A stretch of DNA of 64,000 bases from Closterium sp. Naga37s-1 (taxonomy: Eukaryota; Streptophyta; Zygnematophyceae; Desmidiales; Closteriaceae), in NCBI GenBank assembly GCA_947471745.1, contig CANJKZ010000724.1, forward strand, positions 4,259,501 to 4,323,500, read 5' to 3'. The notes beneath the pieces are model-generated. The model saw nothing but the letters and a program-made list of their open reading frames with translations, had not been told where the DNA came from and did no database searches. This document shows, piece by piece, positions 22,901 through 33,700 of this stretch. Every line of letters starts with the position of its first letter. The first letter of the stretch is position 1. The translations under genes were made by a program, and so were the position numbers.

Positions 22901-24842
22901 CTACAACAGCATCTCTGGCTCTATTCCTGCTGACATCAGCAAGCTCAGCAACCTGGAATACCTGTGAGCACCCGAATATGTGCCACAGGTGGCCCCTCCC
23001 CGTGGCATCGTGAAGTGGTGCCTTGTGTATTGTTTTGACCAAGTAGAAAACGACATGAAGGCATGCACCCGTTCCATTCTTGAAGGCATGCACCCGTTCC
23101 ATTCTTGAAGGCATGCACCCGTTCCATTCTTGAAGGCATGCACCCGTTCCATTCTTGAAGGCATGCACCCGTTCCATTCTTGAAGGCATGCACCCGTTCC
23201 ATTCTTGAAGGCATGCACCCGTTCCATTCTTGAAGGCATGCACCCGTTCCATTCTTGAAGGCATGCACCCGTTCCATTCTTGAAGGCATGCACCCGTTCC
23301 ATTCTTGAAGGCATGCACCCGTTCCATTCTTGAAGGCATGCACCCGTTCCATTCTTGAAGGCATGCACCCGTTCCATTCTTGAAGGCATGCACCCGTTCC
23401 ATTCTTGAAGGCATGCACCCGTTCCATTCTTGAAGGCATGCACCCGTTCCATTCTTGAAGGCATGCACCCGTTCCATTCTTGAAGGCATGCACCCGTTCC
23501 ATTCTTGAAGGCATGCACCCGTTCCATTCTTGAAGGCATGCACCCGTTCCATTCTTGAAGGCATGCACCCGTTCCAGCACACATCCCACTAGACCAGCTT
23601 GATGATTCCACATGCAATTCTAGCTAGCATGGGTAATCCTCACTCAGTCAACCTTTGTGTGTACTTCTTTGTGTTGTGAGGTGCAGCTCAATACAGGTGA
23701 ACTTGATAGAAGGAACACTGCCAAGAGAGTTGTCACATCTGAAGAAGGTTCAATTTCTGTGAGTTGCTGTTCGTGCTGCTGAATTCTTTTGTTGCCGGTG
23801 CTGCGCTACCATCAAATGTTGACAGGCCAGGGAAGGCAAAGTGTGGCCATGCTAAGACATGAGCTGCACCCATTATTGTATTCAAACTGGTTCAGTACCG
23901 AACCGAACCTTTCTTACATAACCGGTTCAGGGTTCGTTCATGGAATGCCAACCAAATTCGATTTGGTTGATGGATAGCTAAAGTCATTCACAGGGTACCA
24001 TTCATCATCCTCATTCACCTTAAACTCTCCGACATAGTTTGCGTCAACCTGAATCTCCAAAAGGAGCAATGAAGAACGTACCAAACTTAATAAGACGCGA
24101 TGTTTCCTCTAACCCTTCCCAACAACTTCGCCTCAACCCCCCATACTCCCCAGCAACTCACCCACAAATTGTAATCATACAAAGACTACACCTGAACCTA
24201 CACTTGCATCTACACCTTCGCACCAACTGTTATCGCATATGCACGAAGTGCATATTCGGTGACATCAAACACAGGTGCAAAAGCAAAACGAGTGCGAGTG
24301 TGTGGATCAAGAAAATAAAAACCTAACAGCTGGTCGATGGTAGAAAAACAATGCACCGTTCCCCATCTTTTCCTGTCTAGAAACTCCTACCACCGACCAC
24401 TCGAACCAGATTGGGTCGAACTCCCTACACTTCAACTTGAACCTTGTGAAGTTCGACAAGTCATGTTCGAAACTTTTGCATCCGTAATGTCGGTTCTGTT
24501 TGGTTATCATGCCAGTTCGATCTGGTTCGATCTGGTTCAACCAGATCTGTTTCGAGTCCGGTACGTGCTCACATCTGCCATGTGCACATCAAAATGCATT
24601 CTTTCGGCTCTACTTGCTTGCAAGCCAACCTTTCCCCCCATTTCCGCCTACCATTAGGTATAGGCAATTGGTGAAGTGGACCAAAGTCACCCGACTTAAC
24701 TCGACTTGACCCTTCCTTTCCCCCACCAATTACATTGTGCGTGCTACTTGATCTGTTTGCCTTCGTTCAGAGGACTAAGTAGCAACACGCTTTCTGGGCC
24801 TCTACTAGACTTCTTTTCCGCACTACCCAACATTTCCTCCTT
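19948..24842 (+). CDS. Host gene 1, 5' part: signal peptide, LRR N-cap, four LRR exons
   Basis: This is the start of a secreted leucine-rich repeat protein. Exon 1 (19,948-20,068) encodes a signal peptide with the core HIVLLLALLCICREASAQ; an in-frame ATG at 19,981 would give a tighter one. Exon 2 (20,924-21,050) encodes an LRR N-cap (VSWLYNNDCQAMRGIACTS). LRR exons follow at 21,392-21,463, 22,892-22,963, 23,687-23,758 and 24,771-24,842. Each is exactly 72 nt, enters and leaves in phase 2, and carries motifs such as LDLNYNSISGSIP. The phases agree from exon to exon. LRRs bind proteins or peptides. Downstream, 25,131-25,159 may be a short further exon, but the frame cannot be followed to the peptidase exons because a truncated Copia sits there. 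The copy may be inactive. Exon boundaries are inferred from sequence alone. Confidence 0.8.
20544..20745. mobile_element. MITE-like inverted repeat in intron 1 of gene 1
   Basis: The two ends of this 202-bp block are inverted repeats of about 30 bp: GGCATGAGCATGCGACTCCT at the left pairs with the complement of GGGGTCGTGCTCATCC at the right, and CCGACTCGAC pairs further in with some mismatches. The short direct repeat GTA flanks both ends. No coding sequence is present. The family is not clear. Confidence 0.5.
21703..21990 (-). repeat. Solo LTR (Copia G family), minus, in an intron of gene 1
   Basis: On the minus strand this 288-bp LTR starts TGTTAATGTTAGCC and ends TTCTCACA. It is flanked by GTGTG on both sides (21,698-21,702 and 21,991-21,995). 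It matches the LTR at 27,553-27,840 in reverse orientation. A single LTR with a target repeat and no coding part is what recombination between two LTRs leaves behind. Confidence 0.85.
23056..23576. repeat. 25-bp minisatellite, about 21 copies, in an LRR intron
   Basis: The unit GAAGGCATGCACCCGTTCCA plus TTCTT repeats almost without change. It lies in the intron between the LRR exons ending at 22,963 and starting at 23,687. Long open frames on the minus strand here are a by-product of the repeat. Confidence 0.95.
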
Positions 24843-25399
24843 GTACGTGCATTTCTCCCACAAACATTCGAACCTGTTGGTACGCGGTGCATGCATGGAT
24901 CCAATATGACTTTCCACTGCCAATCTGCGCAGACCGGTATTTTGCCAGTAATTTACTGAGCCTAGGCACTCCCGCATCTCCAACAAATGTGTTGAAACAT
25001 CCCCACCGCTCACCACTCATCTCCGAACTGAATCTACAAGACCCAACCCCCACCACACACTTTCTACAAATCTCTCGACATTGCGCTTAGCCCAACCCCA
25101 GCGCCAGCTGTCGCGCTATTGTATGTTCAGCCTCCAGCTAAGTGTGAATTGCACAGCAAGTAAGGTAATGTTGTGCTATACTCGGCTTTTGTATTCTTAC
25201 TTCCATTTTGTGTGCGAGGAATGCACTGTACCGAAGAATGCTCATTTCAGAGCCGAGGGGCTGGGAGGATCGAGGAGGTTGTTGGGAAAAGGTGGCGAAT
25301 TCAATTCCAGCATGCCTAGTGGGCCGAATGGGTCCCAGCTAGCACCTAGAAGTCATCGCAAGCAGCTCAACTGACTCGCACCTTGGCCCTAGAGTTAAC

Positions 25400-27840
25400 G
25401 AATGGGTAGGATGTGGGCAAGGGTTGCCCCCTACCCCTCCTGCCACCGCACCGTCCCCCTCTGCGGTCTCTGACCCGCCCTCACCGGTGTCTTCGGCAGC
25501 TGCTCCTTCATCCCCCTCACTTTCCACTCCGCCGACTGTGCAGCCACCTCCGAGCGCACCTATCACCTACCATCGGCGGTCCCACCCTCCGGCCCCACCT
25601 CCTCCCCCGGTTCCCCCCACCACAGAGGAACCCGCTCTCCCACAGTCGCCCGAGCTGATCACGTACCACCGGCGGCCCATTCCCCCGCCCAAGCCTCCTA
25701 AGTCAACCCCTCCGACACCGCCTGCCCCACCCTCCTCTCCGGTGGCTCATGGCACTCGTTCGCATGGCGCGGCTCTTCCACTAGCGCTGGTCCTTCAATA
25801 CACGGCGATCACACCGCCTCCTCCTGCTGGGGGGGATGTGCCCTCTACCCTTCTGGAAGACAGGCATGAGGAGCTGTGTGATCTTCATGCAGTCATTCCT
25901 CAGCTCTCGCACATCTTCCCCGACATCACTGACTCACCCTCCCTCAACTTCGCGGAGAACCCGACCATCCCTATCCCTCTCACCGTCCAAGAGGCTCTCT
26001 CAGGCCCTCATGCTGCCGAATGGCGTGCTGCCATGGAAGCGGAGATTGCAGCATTCACCCGCAACCACTCCTTCGACGACGAGACACCACCTCCAGGAGT
26101 CAACATCGTCGGGGGCAAGTGGTTGTTCCGTGTAAAACAGCTCCCAGACGAGGCCCCGGTGTTCAAAGCGCGTTACGTAGCCAAGGGCTTCACCCAGCAG
26201 CAGTACCGCGACTTCTTCCTAACCTTCTCCCCCACATCCAAACCTCCCACCATTCGTACGCTCATGGATGTCGCAGCTCGAGAAGACTTTGAGATCAAAT
26301 CCATGGATGCCTCATCCGCCTTCCTACAAGGACGTCTCAAGGAGACGGTGTTCATGGACAGACCAGAAGGCTTCCCAGGAGAATTCCCTCCCAACACTGT
26401 CTGGAAGCTGAATCGCCCCGTCTACGGCCTTAAGCAAGCCCCTCGCGAATGGCACAACAAGGTGAAAGAAGTCCTCCTCTCCCTGGACTTCCACCCTTCA
26501 ACTGCTGACCCGACTCTCTTCATCCGCCGTCACTCTGAGCCATTCTACATCCTGGTCTACGTGGATGATTTCATCCTCGTTGCCAAGGACTCGGCCCAGA
26601 TGACCTCTGTCCAGGCAGCCCTGAGCAAGGCTCTCCAGATGAAAGACCTCGGTGACCTCAAGCACTACCTGGGGATGGAGATCACTCGTGATCGCCAGGC
26701 TCGCACCATTTCACTCTCCCAGGAGTTCTACATCGACAATGTGCTCAAGCGGTTTGAGATGGAGCTGTGCACACCTGTTGCCACCCCGCTGCCGCTGCAA
26801 CACCTCCTCACTGCTCCAGCTGTACCCACCCCAGAGGCCTGCTCTGAGCCATACCCGGAGCTTGTTGGGTCCCTCATGTACGCCATGATGTGCACCCGAC
26901 CGGACTTGGCCTATCCTGTCAGTGTCCTCTCTCGCTACGTGGCCCCTGGACGCTTCACTGATCTTCACTGGAAGGCGGCGAAGCGGGTGCTGCGCTATCT
27001 TCAGGGCACCAAGTCTCACGTTCTCACACTCGGTGGGCTCTCTCCTCCTCGCCTGGAAGGTTACACCGACTCCTCCTGGGCTGATGACCAGACGACCGAC
27101 GCTCCTCTCAGGGGTACTGCTTCACCCTTGGGAGCGGAATTGTCAGTTGGCGCTCCACCAGGTCGTCTGCAGTCTCCCTCTCCTCCTGTGAGGCAGAGCT
27201 CTACGCAGGCACCATGGCTGCTCAGGAGGCCCGTTGGCTCACCTTCCTACTCCAGGAGCTTGGTTTCCCACAGTCCGCCCCCACCCTCTGGTGTGACAAC
27301 CAGAGTACCATCCACATCTCTCAAGACCCTGTGTATCACACCCGCACCAAGCATATTGAACTTCGGCACTTCTTCATCCGTGACCTTGTCCAACAGGAGC
27401 AGCTGAAAGTGGAATACGTTGCATCTGACTGCAACCTGGCTGATCTGTTCACCAAGCCCCTTGGGAAAGTTCCCCACCACCGTCTCCTAGGCGCCATGGG
27501 GCTCTGTGCACCACCCTCTCTACCATGAGTTCGATTGACGCCTATGGGGGGGTGTTAGTGTTAGCCTTCAATCTCACACTGTGTACTTTGTATTTTCTAT
27601 ATCCTAGAGTAGTGTAGTTTGCACATTGTGTTTGGTTGGGTGTACACCTACATCCCAACCAAACCCAAATGTAATCTCCAAGCAATCTCCAACCCACCAA
27701 TTGGAGATTGCCTTGGGATTACCCCCAATCCCTATGGATTGCCCCCGATTCCCTTCCCCATCCATTCCCTCCCCTTCTTGGATGTACTTAAAGAGCTTCA
27801 AGCTCATTACTAATGCATCGCTTCTAAGCCTAAGTTCTAA
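25400..27840 (+). mobile_element. Copia G, 5'-truncated, inside gene 1
   Basis: This is the 3' part of a Copia element: a proline-rich linker after the integrase (about 25.4-25.8 kb), RT (about 25.95-26.9 kb; MDASSAFLQGRL, YVDDFILVAK), RNase H (about 26.95-27.5 kb; YTDSSWADD), a purine tract CTATGGGGGGG and one LTR. The 5' LTR, gag, protease and most of the integrase are missing, and the left border is only approximate. It is a fossil with at least one break. It lies exactly where the EGF, lectin and peptidase-start exons would be expected from gene 2. Confidence 0.8.
27553..27840 (+). repeat. Copia G 3' LTR
   Basis: The LTR starts TGTTAGTGTTAGCC after the tract TATGGGGGGG. It matches the solo LTR at 21,703-21,990 in inverted orientation. 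Its right end, near 27,840, is less certain because the last bases differ from that copy. Confidence 0.8.
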
Positions 27841-27903
27841 GACTATGGCATCCGTACGATGTTTTGTCCGCCATCTCTCAGTATTCCACCTCCCTGCCTA
27901 CAG

Positions 27904-29016
27904 GCGAGCACCAAGTACTATGGCATCCGCGGCATCGGGCGCACGGGGTTCTACGGGTGGTTTGGGCTCATGCTGGCAGTGCAGCAGCAGCCTGTCATTG
28001 TGCACATCGAGGCGTCCGCACCCTCCTTCCAAGACTACGGTGGGGTAAGGCACCCTCCTTCTAAGACTACGATGGGGTAAGGCACCCTCCTTTGAAGGCT
28101 TCGACGGGGTAAGGCACCCTCCTTCCAAGACTACAATGGGGTAAGGCACCCTCCTTCCAAGACTACGATGAGGTAAGGCACCCTCCTTCCAAGACTACGA
28201 TGGGGTAAGGCACCCTCCTTTCAAGGCTTCGACGGGGTAAGGCACCCTCCTTTCAAGGCTTCGACGGGGTAGGTGTTAAAAAGGATTAAAAAACATTGTA
28301 TTGAGTTGAGCCAAGAGACGGGTGAAAATAGGAAGCTAACCCTATTGGCCACCAATTTGGCCGATGGGTGAGGTTGCTTGTAGACCAAGCAACCACAATT
28401 GTGGGTTGGTTGGGATCCGTGGAGCTAAGGACCAAGGGTTGGCACTGGCAGTGCCAATCCAGGTCCAAGGGCCACACGCAATCGTGAGCAACCACAAGTT
28501 GTGGTTGGTCAAGCTTGCGTCCAACAACACCTCAATAGAATGAACAAGTGCACCTCAAAATCTAGCATTTGGATGTGGTAGAGGACCCCGAGGTATCATA
28601 TTGCAACATAAGGTATCCTCCTTCCAAGACTACGATGTGGTATGGCACCCTCCTCCCAGGATAGCGGTAACTACAAGTTACCTTTTGCCTACCACTGCAT
28701 GTTGGGTGCTGTTGCACTGACATCTGATCATACGTTTCATTCTTGTGTGTGTGCGCGCGCGTGCATGATTGCATGTGTGCGTGCGTGCGTGCGTGCGTGC
28801 GTACGTGCATGTGTGTGTGTGTGTGTGTGTGCGTTTGTGTTTTTGTGTGTGTGTGTGTGTGTGTGCGTTTGTGTTTTTGTGTGTGTGTGTGTGTGTGCAC
28901 GCACGCGCGTGTGTGTGTGTGTATGTGCGTGCGTGTATAAGTGCGCGTGTGTGCGTGTGTGCATGTGTGTGTGTGTGCGTGGGTGCGTGTGTGCGTGCGT
29001 GCGTGCGTGCGTGCGC

Positions 29017-29047
<31 letters not shown>

Positions 29048-29312
29048 TTGGTGACTCTATGTGTGTGTGGGCAGAGAGGCAAGTACGCGGACGAGGAGTG
29101 TTTCAGCAACCACCTGAACCACGTGGTGCTGGTGGTGGGCTACCTCTCTGCGGGCTCCGACCCCTCCACCTCCGTGCTGGCGCCCTTCTGGATCATCCGC
29201 AACTCATGGGGCACAGGCTGGGGCGACCAGGGCCACATGCGCATGGACATTCGCAGTGGCGACGGCATCTGCGGCATCAACACTCTCCCGGGCCTCTTCC
29301 CTGTTGTTAGAA
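27904..29312 (+). CDS. Host gene 1: C-terminal half of a papain-like (C1A) peptidase
   Basis: Two exons. 27,904-28,044 (47 codons, phase 0) encodes the central segment with [19 protein letters not shown], which matches the papain stretch QPVSVVLEAAGKDFQLY. 29,075-29,312 encodes the end of the fold. [10 protein letters not shown] contains the catalytic His (papain His159), [18 protein letters not shown] the catalytic Asn (Asn175), and [14 protein letters not shown] the typical last strand. The first half of the domain, with the nucleophile position, is not found in this copy. C1A enzymes cut proteins, usually after removal of an I29 propeptide, but no I29 is seen in either copy. The intron between the two exons contains a splice-donor minisatellite and a long TG tract. 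Confidence 0.85.
28018..28273 (+). repeat. 32-bp minisatellite made of exon end plus splice donor, about 8 copies
   Basis: The first unit is the last 27 bases of the peptidase exon plus its donor GTAAG. The following units repeat CACCCTCCTTCCAAGACTAC, then GATGGG and GTAAGG. About seven of the eight copies keep GGTAAG or a close form. A ninth, isolated relic lies at about 28,608-28,650. Confidence 0.9.
28274..28607. other. Palindrome-rich intron block, possibly an old LTR
   Basis: No gene is present. The block starts TGTTAAAAAGG just after the minisatellite and contains several near-perfect palindromes: CAACCACAATTGTGGGTTG, GGCACTGGCAGTGCC and CAACCACAAGTTGTGGTTG. The start would suit an LTR, but no matching end or second copy is visible. 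Confidence 0.35.
28743..29070 (+). repeat. Long TG/TGCG microsatellite next to a 3' splice site
   Basis: About 330 bp of GT, GCGT and GTTTGT repeats end immediately before the acceptor GGGCAG at 29,074. They lie in the intron in front of the His/Asn peptidase exon. Confidence 0.9.
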
Positions 29313-29427
29313 GTGAGGCTAATCATTTACCCCTGTGCCAACGGATGGTGAATTTACCGTTTGTCTGTACCATAGCGCATGAACCATGTGCCCACACTGC
29401 ATTCCCACTTGATTTGATTTTGAGCAG

Positions 29428-30050
29428 GCAGTGCTGATCCGTGTGGGTCACGCTCCTTCCAGTACAGCATTCAAGGCCCCACCTTCAACCCGTGTGGGCG
29501 GTATAACTGCAGCAAGAAGGGCACCAGCAATCGCTGCAAGTGCACTGACGCCCGCTTTGCTCAAGTCAAGAACACCGATGGGTCGTACACCTGTGCCTAT
29601 GGTAACACAAACCATGGGAGGGTCACTGGTGATGTGCACATGCACGCGCACTCAGTGATTTGGAGACTTCACACTATTCGGTTCACCCTGTGTATGGATG
29701 CGTACCGCACCTGCACCTGGCCAATGTCACCCCATCCCATGCCTATGTGTGCTCTGTACACCCATTCCCGTGCTCATTTCTTTGATGCTTCCTCACTCAC
29801 CTCCTCCCACGCCCACAGCATGCTCTTCCCATCCACCTCCCTATGCCCTCTGTCCATGCTCCTCATGCATGCGCACATGCCGCCCCCACTTTTCTCTCTT
29901 CGCCTCCAGTGGACGTGTGTGGGTCCAGCACTCGCAACCCATGTGTGGTGGGCACGTGTGTGAACGATGGCAAGGGCAGCTACTCCTGTGTGTGTCCCCC
30001 GGGGTTCATCCAGGGCACCACCCTCGCCAACACCGCCTCCTGTGCTCCGG
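29428..30050 (+). CDS. Host gene 1: cysteine-rich module and EGF-like module
   Basis: Two exons, both phase 1 to phase 1, so they could be lost or gained as units. 29,428-29,601 (58 codons) starts [13 protein letters not shown] and carries six cysteines ([26 protein letters not shown]); it resembles an EGF-like or cysteine-rich linker. 29,910-30,050 (47 codons) encodes a six-cysteine EGF-like domain: [31 protein letters not shown], then a last Cys in TASCAPG. EGF-like modules act as rigid spacers or binding units in extracellular proteins. They follow the peptidase end directly, and LysM exons come next. Confidence 0.75.
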
Positions 30051-30546
30051 GTAACACCCCTCTGCTGCTCTCCTCCTGTGCTCCGGGTAACACCCCTCTG
30101 CTGCTCTCCTCCTGTGCTCCGGGTACCTGCTCTCTCCTCCTGTGCTCCGGGTACCTGCTCTCTCCTCCTGTGCTCCGGGTACCTGCTCTCTCCTCCTGTG
30201 CTCCGGGTACCTGCTCTCTCCTCCTGTGCTCCGGGTACCTGCTCTCTCCTCCTGTGCTCCGGGTACCTGCTCTCTCCTCCTGTGCTCCGGGTACCTGCTC
30301 TCTCCTCCTGTGTTCCGGTTACCTGCTCTCTCCTCCTGTGCTCCGGGTACCTGCTCTCTCCTCCTGTGCTCCGGGTACCTGCTCTCTCCTCCTGTGCTCC
30401 GGGTACCTGCTCTCTCCTCCTGTGCTCCGGGTACCTGCTCTCTCCTCCTGTGCTCCGGGTAACCACCCCTCTGCTGCCCTCTACTGCCCTCCTCCTGTGT
30501 TCCGAGTTGCAACCATGTTCTGCCCTCCTCCTGTGTTCCGGGTAAT
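30037..30546 (+). repeat. 28-bp minisatellite made of the EGF exon end plus splice donor
   Basis: The EGF exon ends CTCCTGTGCTCCGG followed by GTAAC. This junction is repeated first as two 33-bp units and then as about 13 units of 28 bp, CTCCTGTGCTCCGGGTACCT plus GCTCTCTC. Two degenerate copies end it near 30,546. Each unit keeps the GGGTA of the donor. Long open frames on both strands over this stretch come from the repeat. Confidence 0.9.
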
Positions 30547-30733
30547 AACATCCTCCTACATGTTCTCTCCTCTGTTCCGGGCAACGCTGCATGTCTGGAT
30601 ACAATCCCCGTCTGGTGACCACTATCGTCCTTCAATCCCAGTAACACCTTCCTTGTTGCTCTGCTGCATCTTTCACTCCACTGACTTGGTCGGGCTGGGA
30701 ATCCAATGTGTGTGTCGCCGTGGTGTGGTGCAG

Positions 30734-33700
30734 GGGATGCAGGGGGGGTGTACACAGTGCGGCAGAGCAACGTGTGGTGCTCCCATGTGCATCCCATATT
30801 CGCCCTCACACTGGACCAGTTCCTGCAGCAGAACAAGGTACCTGAGTGCTGCACAGCACCTATCGGTTTCATGCATAGTACGGTACCTGAGTGCCTGCCT
30901 GCAGCACATACTTGAGTTCACCATTGGTTTTCATGCAGGACAGTGCGAGTGTTCCTGATCCTCCATTGTCTCTCGCGTGTGCCCCCATCCCATGCATGTG
31001 CCATCATCCCATGCATGTGCCATCATCCCATGCATGTGCCATCATCCCATGCATGTGCCATCATCCCATGCATGTGCCATCATCCCATGCATGTGCCATC
31101 ATCCCATGCATGTGCCATCATCCCCTGCATGTGCCATCATCCCCTGCATGTGCCATCATCCCATGCATGTGCCATCATCCCCTGCATGTGCCATCATCCC
31201 CTGCATGTGCCATCATCCCCTGCATGTGCCATCATCCCCTGCATGTTCCATCATCCCCTGCATGTGCCATCATCCCATGCATGTGCCATCATCCCCTGCA
31301 TGTGCCATCATCCCCTGCATGTGCCATCATCCCCTGCATGTGCCATCATCCCCTGCATGTGCCATCATCCCCTGCATGTGCCATCAACCCCTGAATGCCT
31401 CACAGGGTATCACATGCTCTGCTCCTCTGCGTCTCAACTCAACCTTGCGCGTCAACTCCACAGTGCAACCCTGCTCTGTCTTCTACACCACCTTGCTTGT
31501 GAGGGCTCCAGTGGGCGATTAACTTTAGCCATAAGCCACTGCGCATGCAGACAGCACGCAGCACACAGCAGCAACGGTGGCTCCACGAGCTGCTATTCCA
31601 AAGTCTGTTTCACACCTCACGTCCAGCATGCTTTTTCCATTCAGCACAATATTGACCCACTCTGGATGAGCGTTTCCCCTTTCAGTTCGTGCTCTTTTGT
31701 TTGTTCCTGTGATGTCCTTCTGCCTTCCCATGTGCCTCCAGGGCGACACGTGCACGGGAGTGGGGCGGCAGGTGGAGCTGTGTGGGGCGGCGGCGTCGGA
31801 TGCGGCGTGTGAGGCGGCATTTCAGGCGCTCAACCCCGCTGTGGACTGCTCCTCCCTGAGGCCCTCCCAGGCCGTGTGCATCGAGAGGGACCCCGGGGTG
31901 GCGAATGTGACAGTGGTGTGCGACCAGTACTACCGGGCGCGCCTCAACGACACGTGCGACAGCATCAGGCAGCTGGCCGAGCCTCCTCTCAGCCCCGTGG
32001 ACTTCTACCGCCTCAACCCCGGCGTCAACTGCAACCAGCTCATCCCCCTCAAGAACCACTCCCGCTCCGCCACCACCTTTGGTGCTGAGGTGCGTCACTG
32101 TGGTGCATGCAGTGTGGTGTATGCACTGTGGTTGTGGTGCATGGAGTATGGTGCATGGATTCTGGTGAATGCAGTATGGTGCACGCATTGTGGTGAATGG
32201 GTATGATGCAGCAATGTGGTGCAATGTTATACGGGGAAGAGGAGACTCGGGATACAATGTAGTTGAGCGATTGAGTGACACGGCCAAGCCAACTTGGTAG
32301 GAAGGTGTGTACAGTTGGAGACGAAATTGTCAGATTAAACCACCGGAGTCCACAAGCAGCGGCTTCAAAGTCGACGTGTCAACAGCCGCTTGGACAATGG
32401 CCGCCACCTGCTCAATCAGTGCCCTCAGTGCCACTCCCAAGGCCGACAACGCCAGTGCCATTATTGTGAGAGGAGGGACAAGGGACGACGAGATAGAAGG
32501 GAGGTTTTCCTGCCAAGTGCCAGACCAGAGTCAGTCACAAGAGTGCGAGACTCCATGTGTTTGAGGCAGTTTAGCCACCTGGGAAAATCTACTCCGCTAC
32601 TATTGGGTGCAATGCAAGGTGGAGGACTAGCAAGGGAAGAAATGCATGCCAGAGGAAGAGGCCATGAGGACGAGAGAGGTTCTGAGCAGCTGGAGGAGGA
32701 TGAAGAGGTGGGTGCATTCTGAAGGGGAACGGCTTCTGAGCAGTAAAGTGAGGACTGAGAAAAAGAGGATGGCGAGGAAATGGTAAGCAGTGACCAGCTG
32801 CTTTAAACAAAGGGGATGAAGGAGGAGGGGAAGAATGGTGAGTTGGTTTGGGTGGACAAGTGGTGAGCAGGTAGCGTGCAGATGGTGCAGGCAACACACA
32901 TGGTGCTGCCAGGGATGACCAGCGTAGAAGTGGCATAGAATAGGCTAAGGATGGCACAAGCAACAGGTGGCGCACAGACGGGGGACAATGAGATGGTGAC
33001 TTGAGAAATGTTGATGCTTGAGAAGCGTTAGAGCATAGCCGGAGATGATAAGACCAACCATATTGCTGTCGTCCCCCAGATAAAAGCCCAGGTGGGCTTA
33101 TAGAAAACAATCAAAAGGCTCCTTGGTTTTTTTTTTTAAGTCCATGGGACAATCAAACCGTACTTTTAGATTTCGGGCACTTCAAGCGCTGTGATGCAAT
33201 GTTGCCACAGCGGCAGCAGTGCTGGCCACGCAGGCGTGCACCTGGCATGGTCGCAGCAATGCTTGCTAGGAGTTGATGGCGCAGGAATGTCAAGGCAGTT
33301 TCGTTGGACAGGCCCGCCCGTGGTAATTATGTCAGGTGAGCTAGTCATGTTTTTTTCTGACATGTCTGTGGCAAATTCTCTTGGAACGAGCACACATTGG
33401 CCAAGTGGCAATTTAGCCCATGGTGAACTTTCACTTGTTCCGAGTCCATTTGGACCTGAGTGCGCTTTTACCAGGGTTGACGGAATTTAGGGTGGGCATA
33501 TAATTGTCAACTGGCTATATGCTCATTGGTCCGGGTATAAACCACGGGCTTAATGGCCTGGTCAGTAAATGTTAGAGCAAAGTTTAGCCTATCACGATAG
33601 GATCGGATGGAACCCTGACCAGGGGTGGTGGCAGATTGACACCATTCACCTCGAGAACATTTAGAAGCAAGTCAGGAATGGAGCCACTGTGCAAAGCGGG

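Noticed and set aside
23056-23576. CRISPR-like regular repeat
   Set aside because: The units are directly adjacent with no spacers, and the genome is eukaryotic. It is a minisatellite.
22821-23617. Three overlapping minus-strand open frames of 220-250 codons with a perfect amino-acid repeat
   Set aside because: They arise because the 25-bp repeat has no stop in any minus-strand frame. They lie in an intron and have no other support.
24931-25159. A longer LRR C-cap exon in gene 1 (SNLLSLGTP... to FSLQLSVNCTAS)
   Set aside because: It resembles the cap exon of gene 2 in places, but no single reading frame covers it, so only a tentative 29-nt exon is mentioned.
28562-29109. His/Thr-rich and Cys/Val-rich open frames
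   Set aside because: They are translations of the TG microsatellite and not genes. The same holds for 53,364-53,773.
29774-30872. Long open frames on both strands rich in CSGYLLSPP or GAQEERAGTRS units
   Set aside because: They are products of the 28-bp minisatellite after the EGF exon.
30938-30972. Possible extra small exon (DSASVPDPPLSLA) between the first two LysM exons
   Set aside because: It has an acceptor-like CAG, but its exit phase does not fit the next exon, while the two neighbours join in phase without it.
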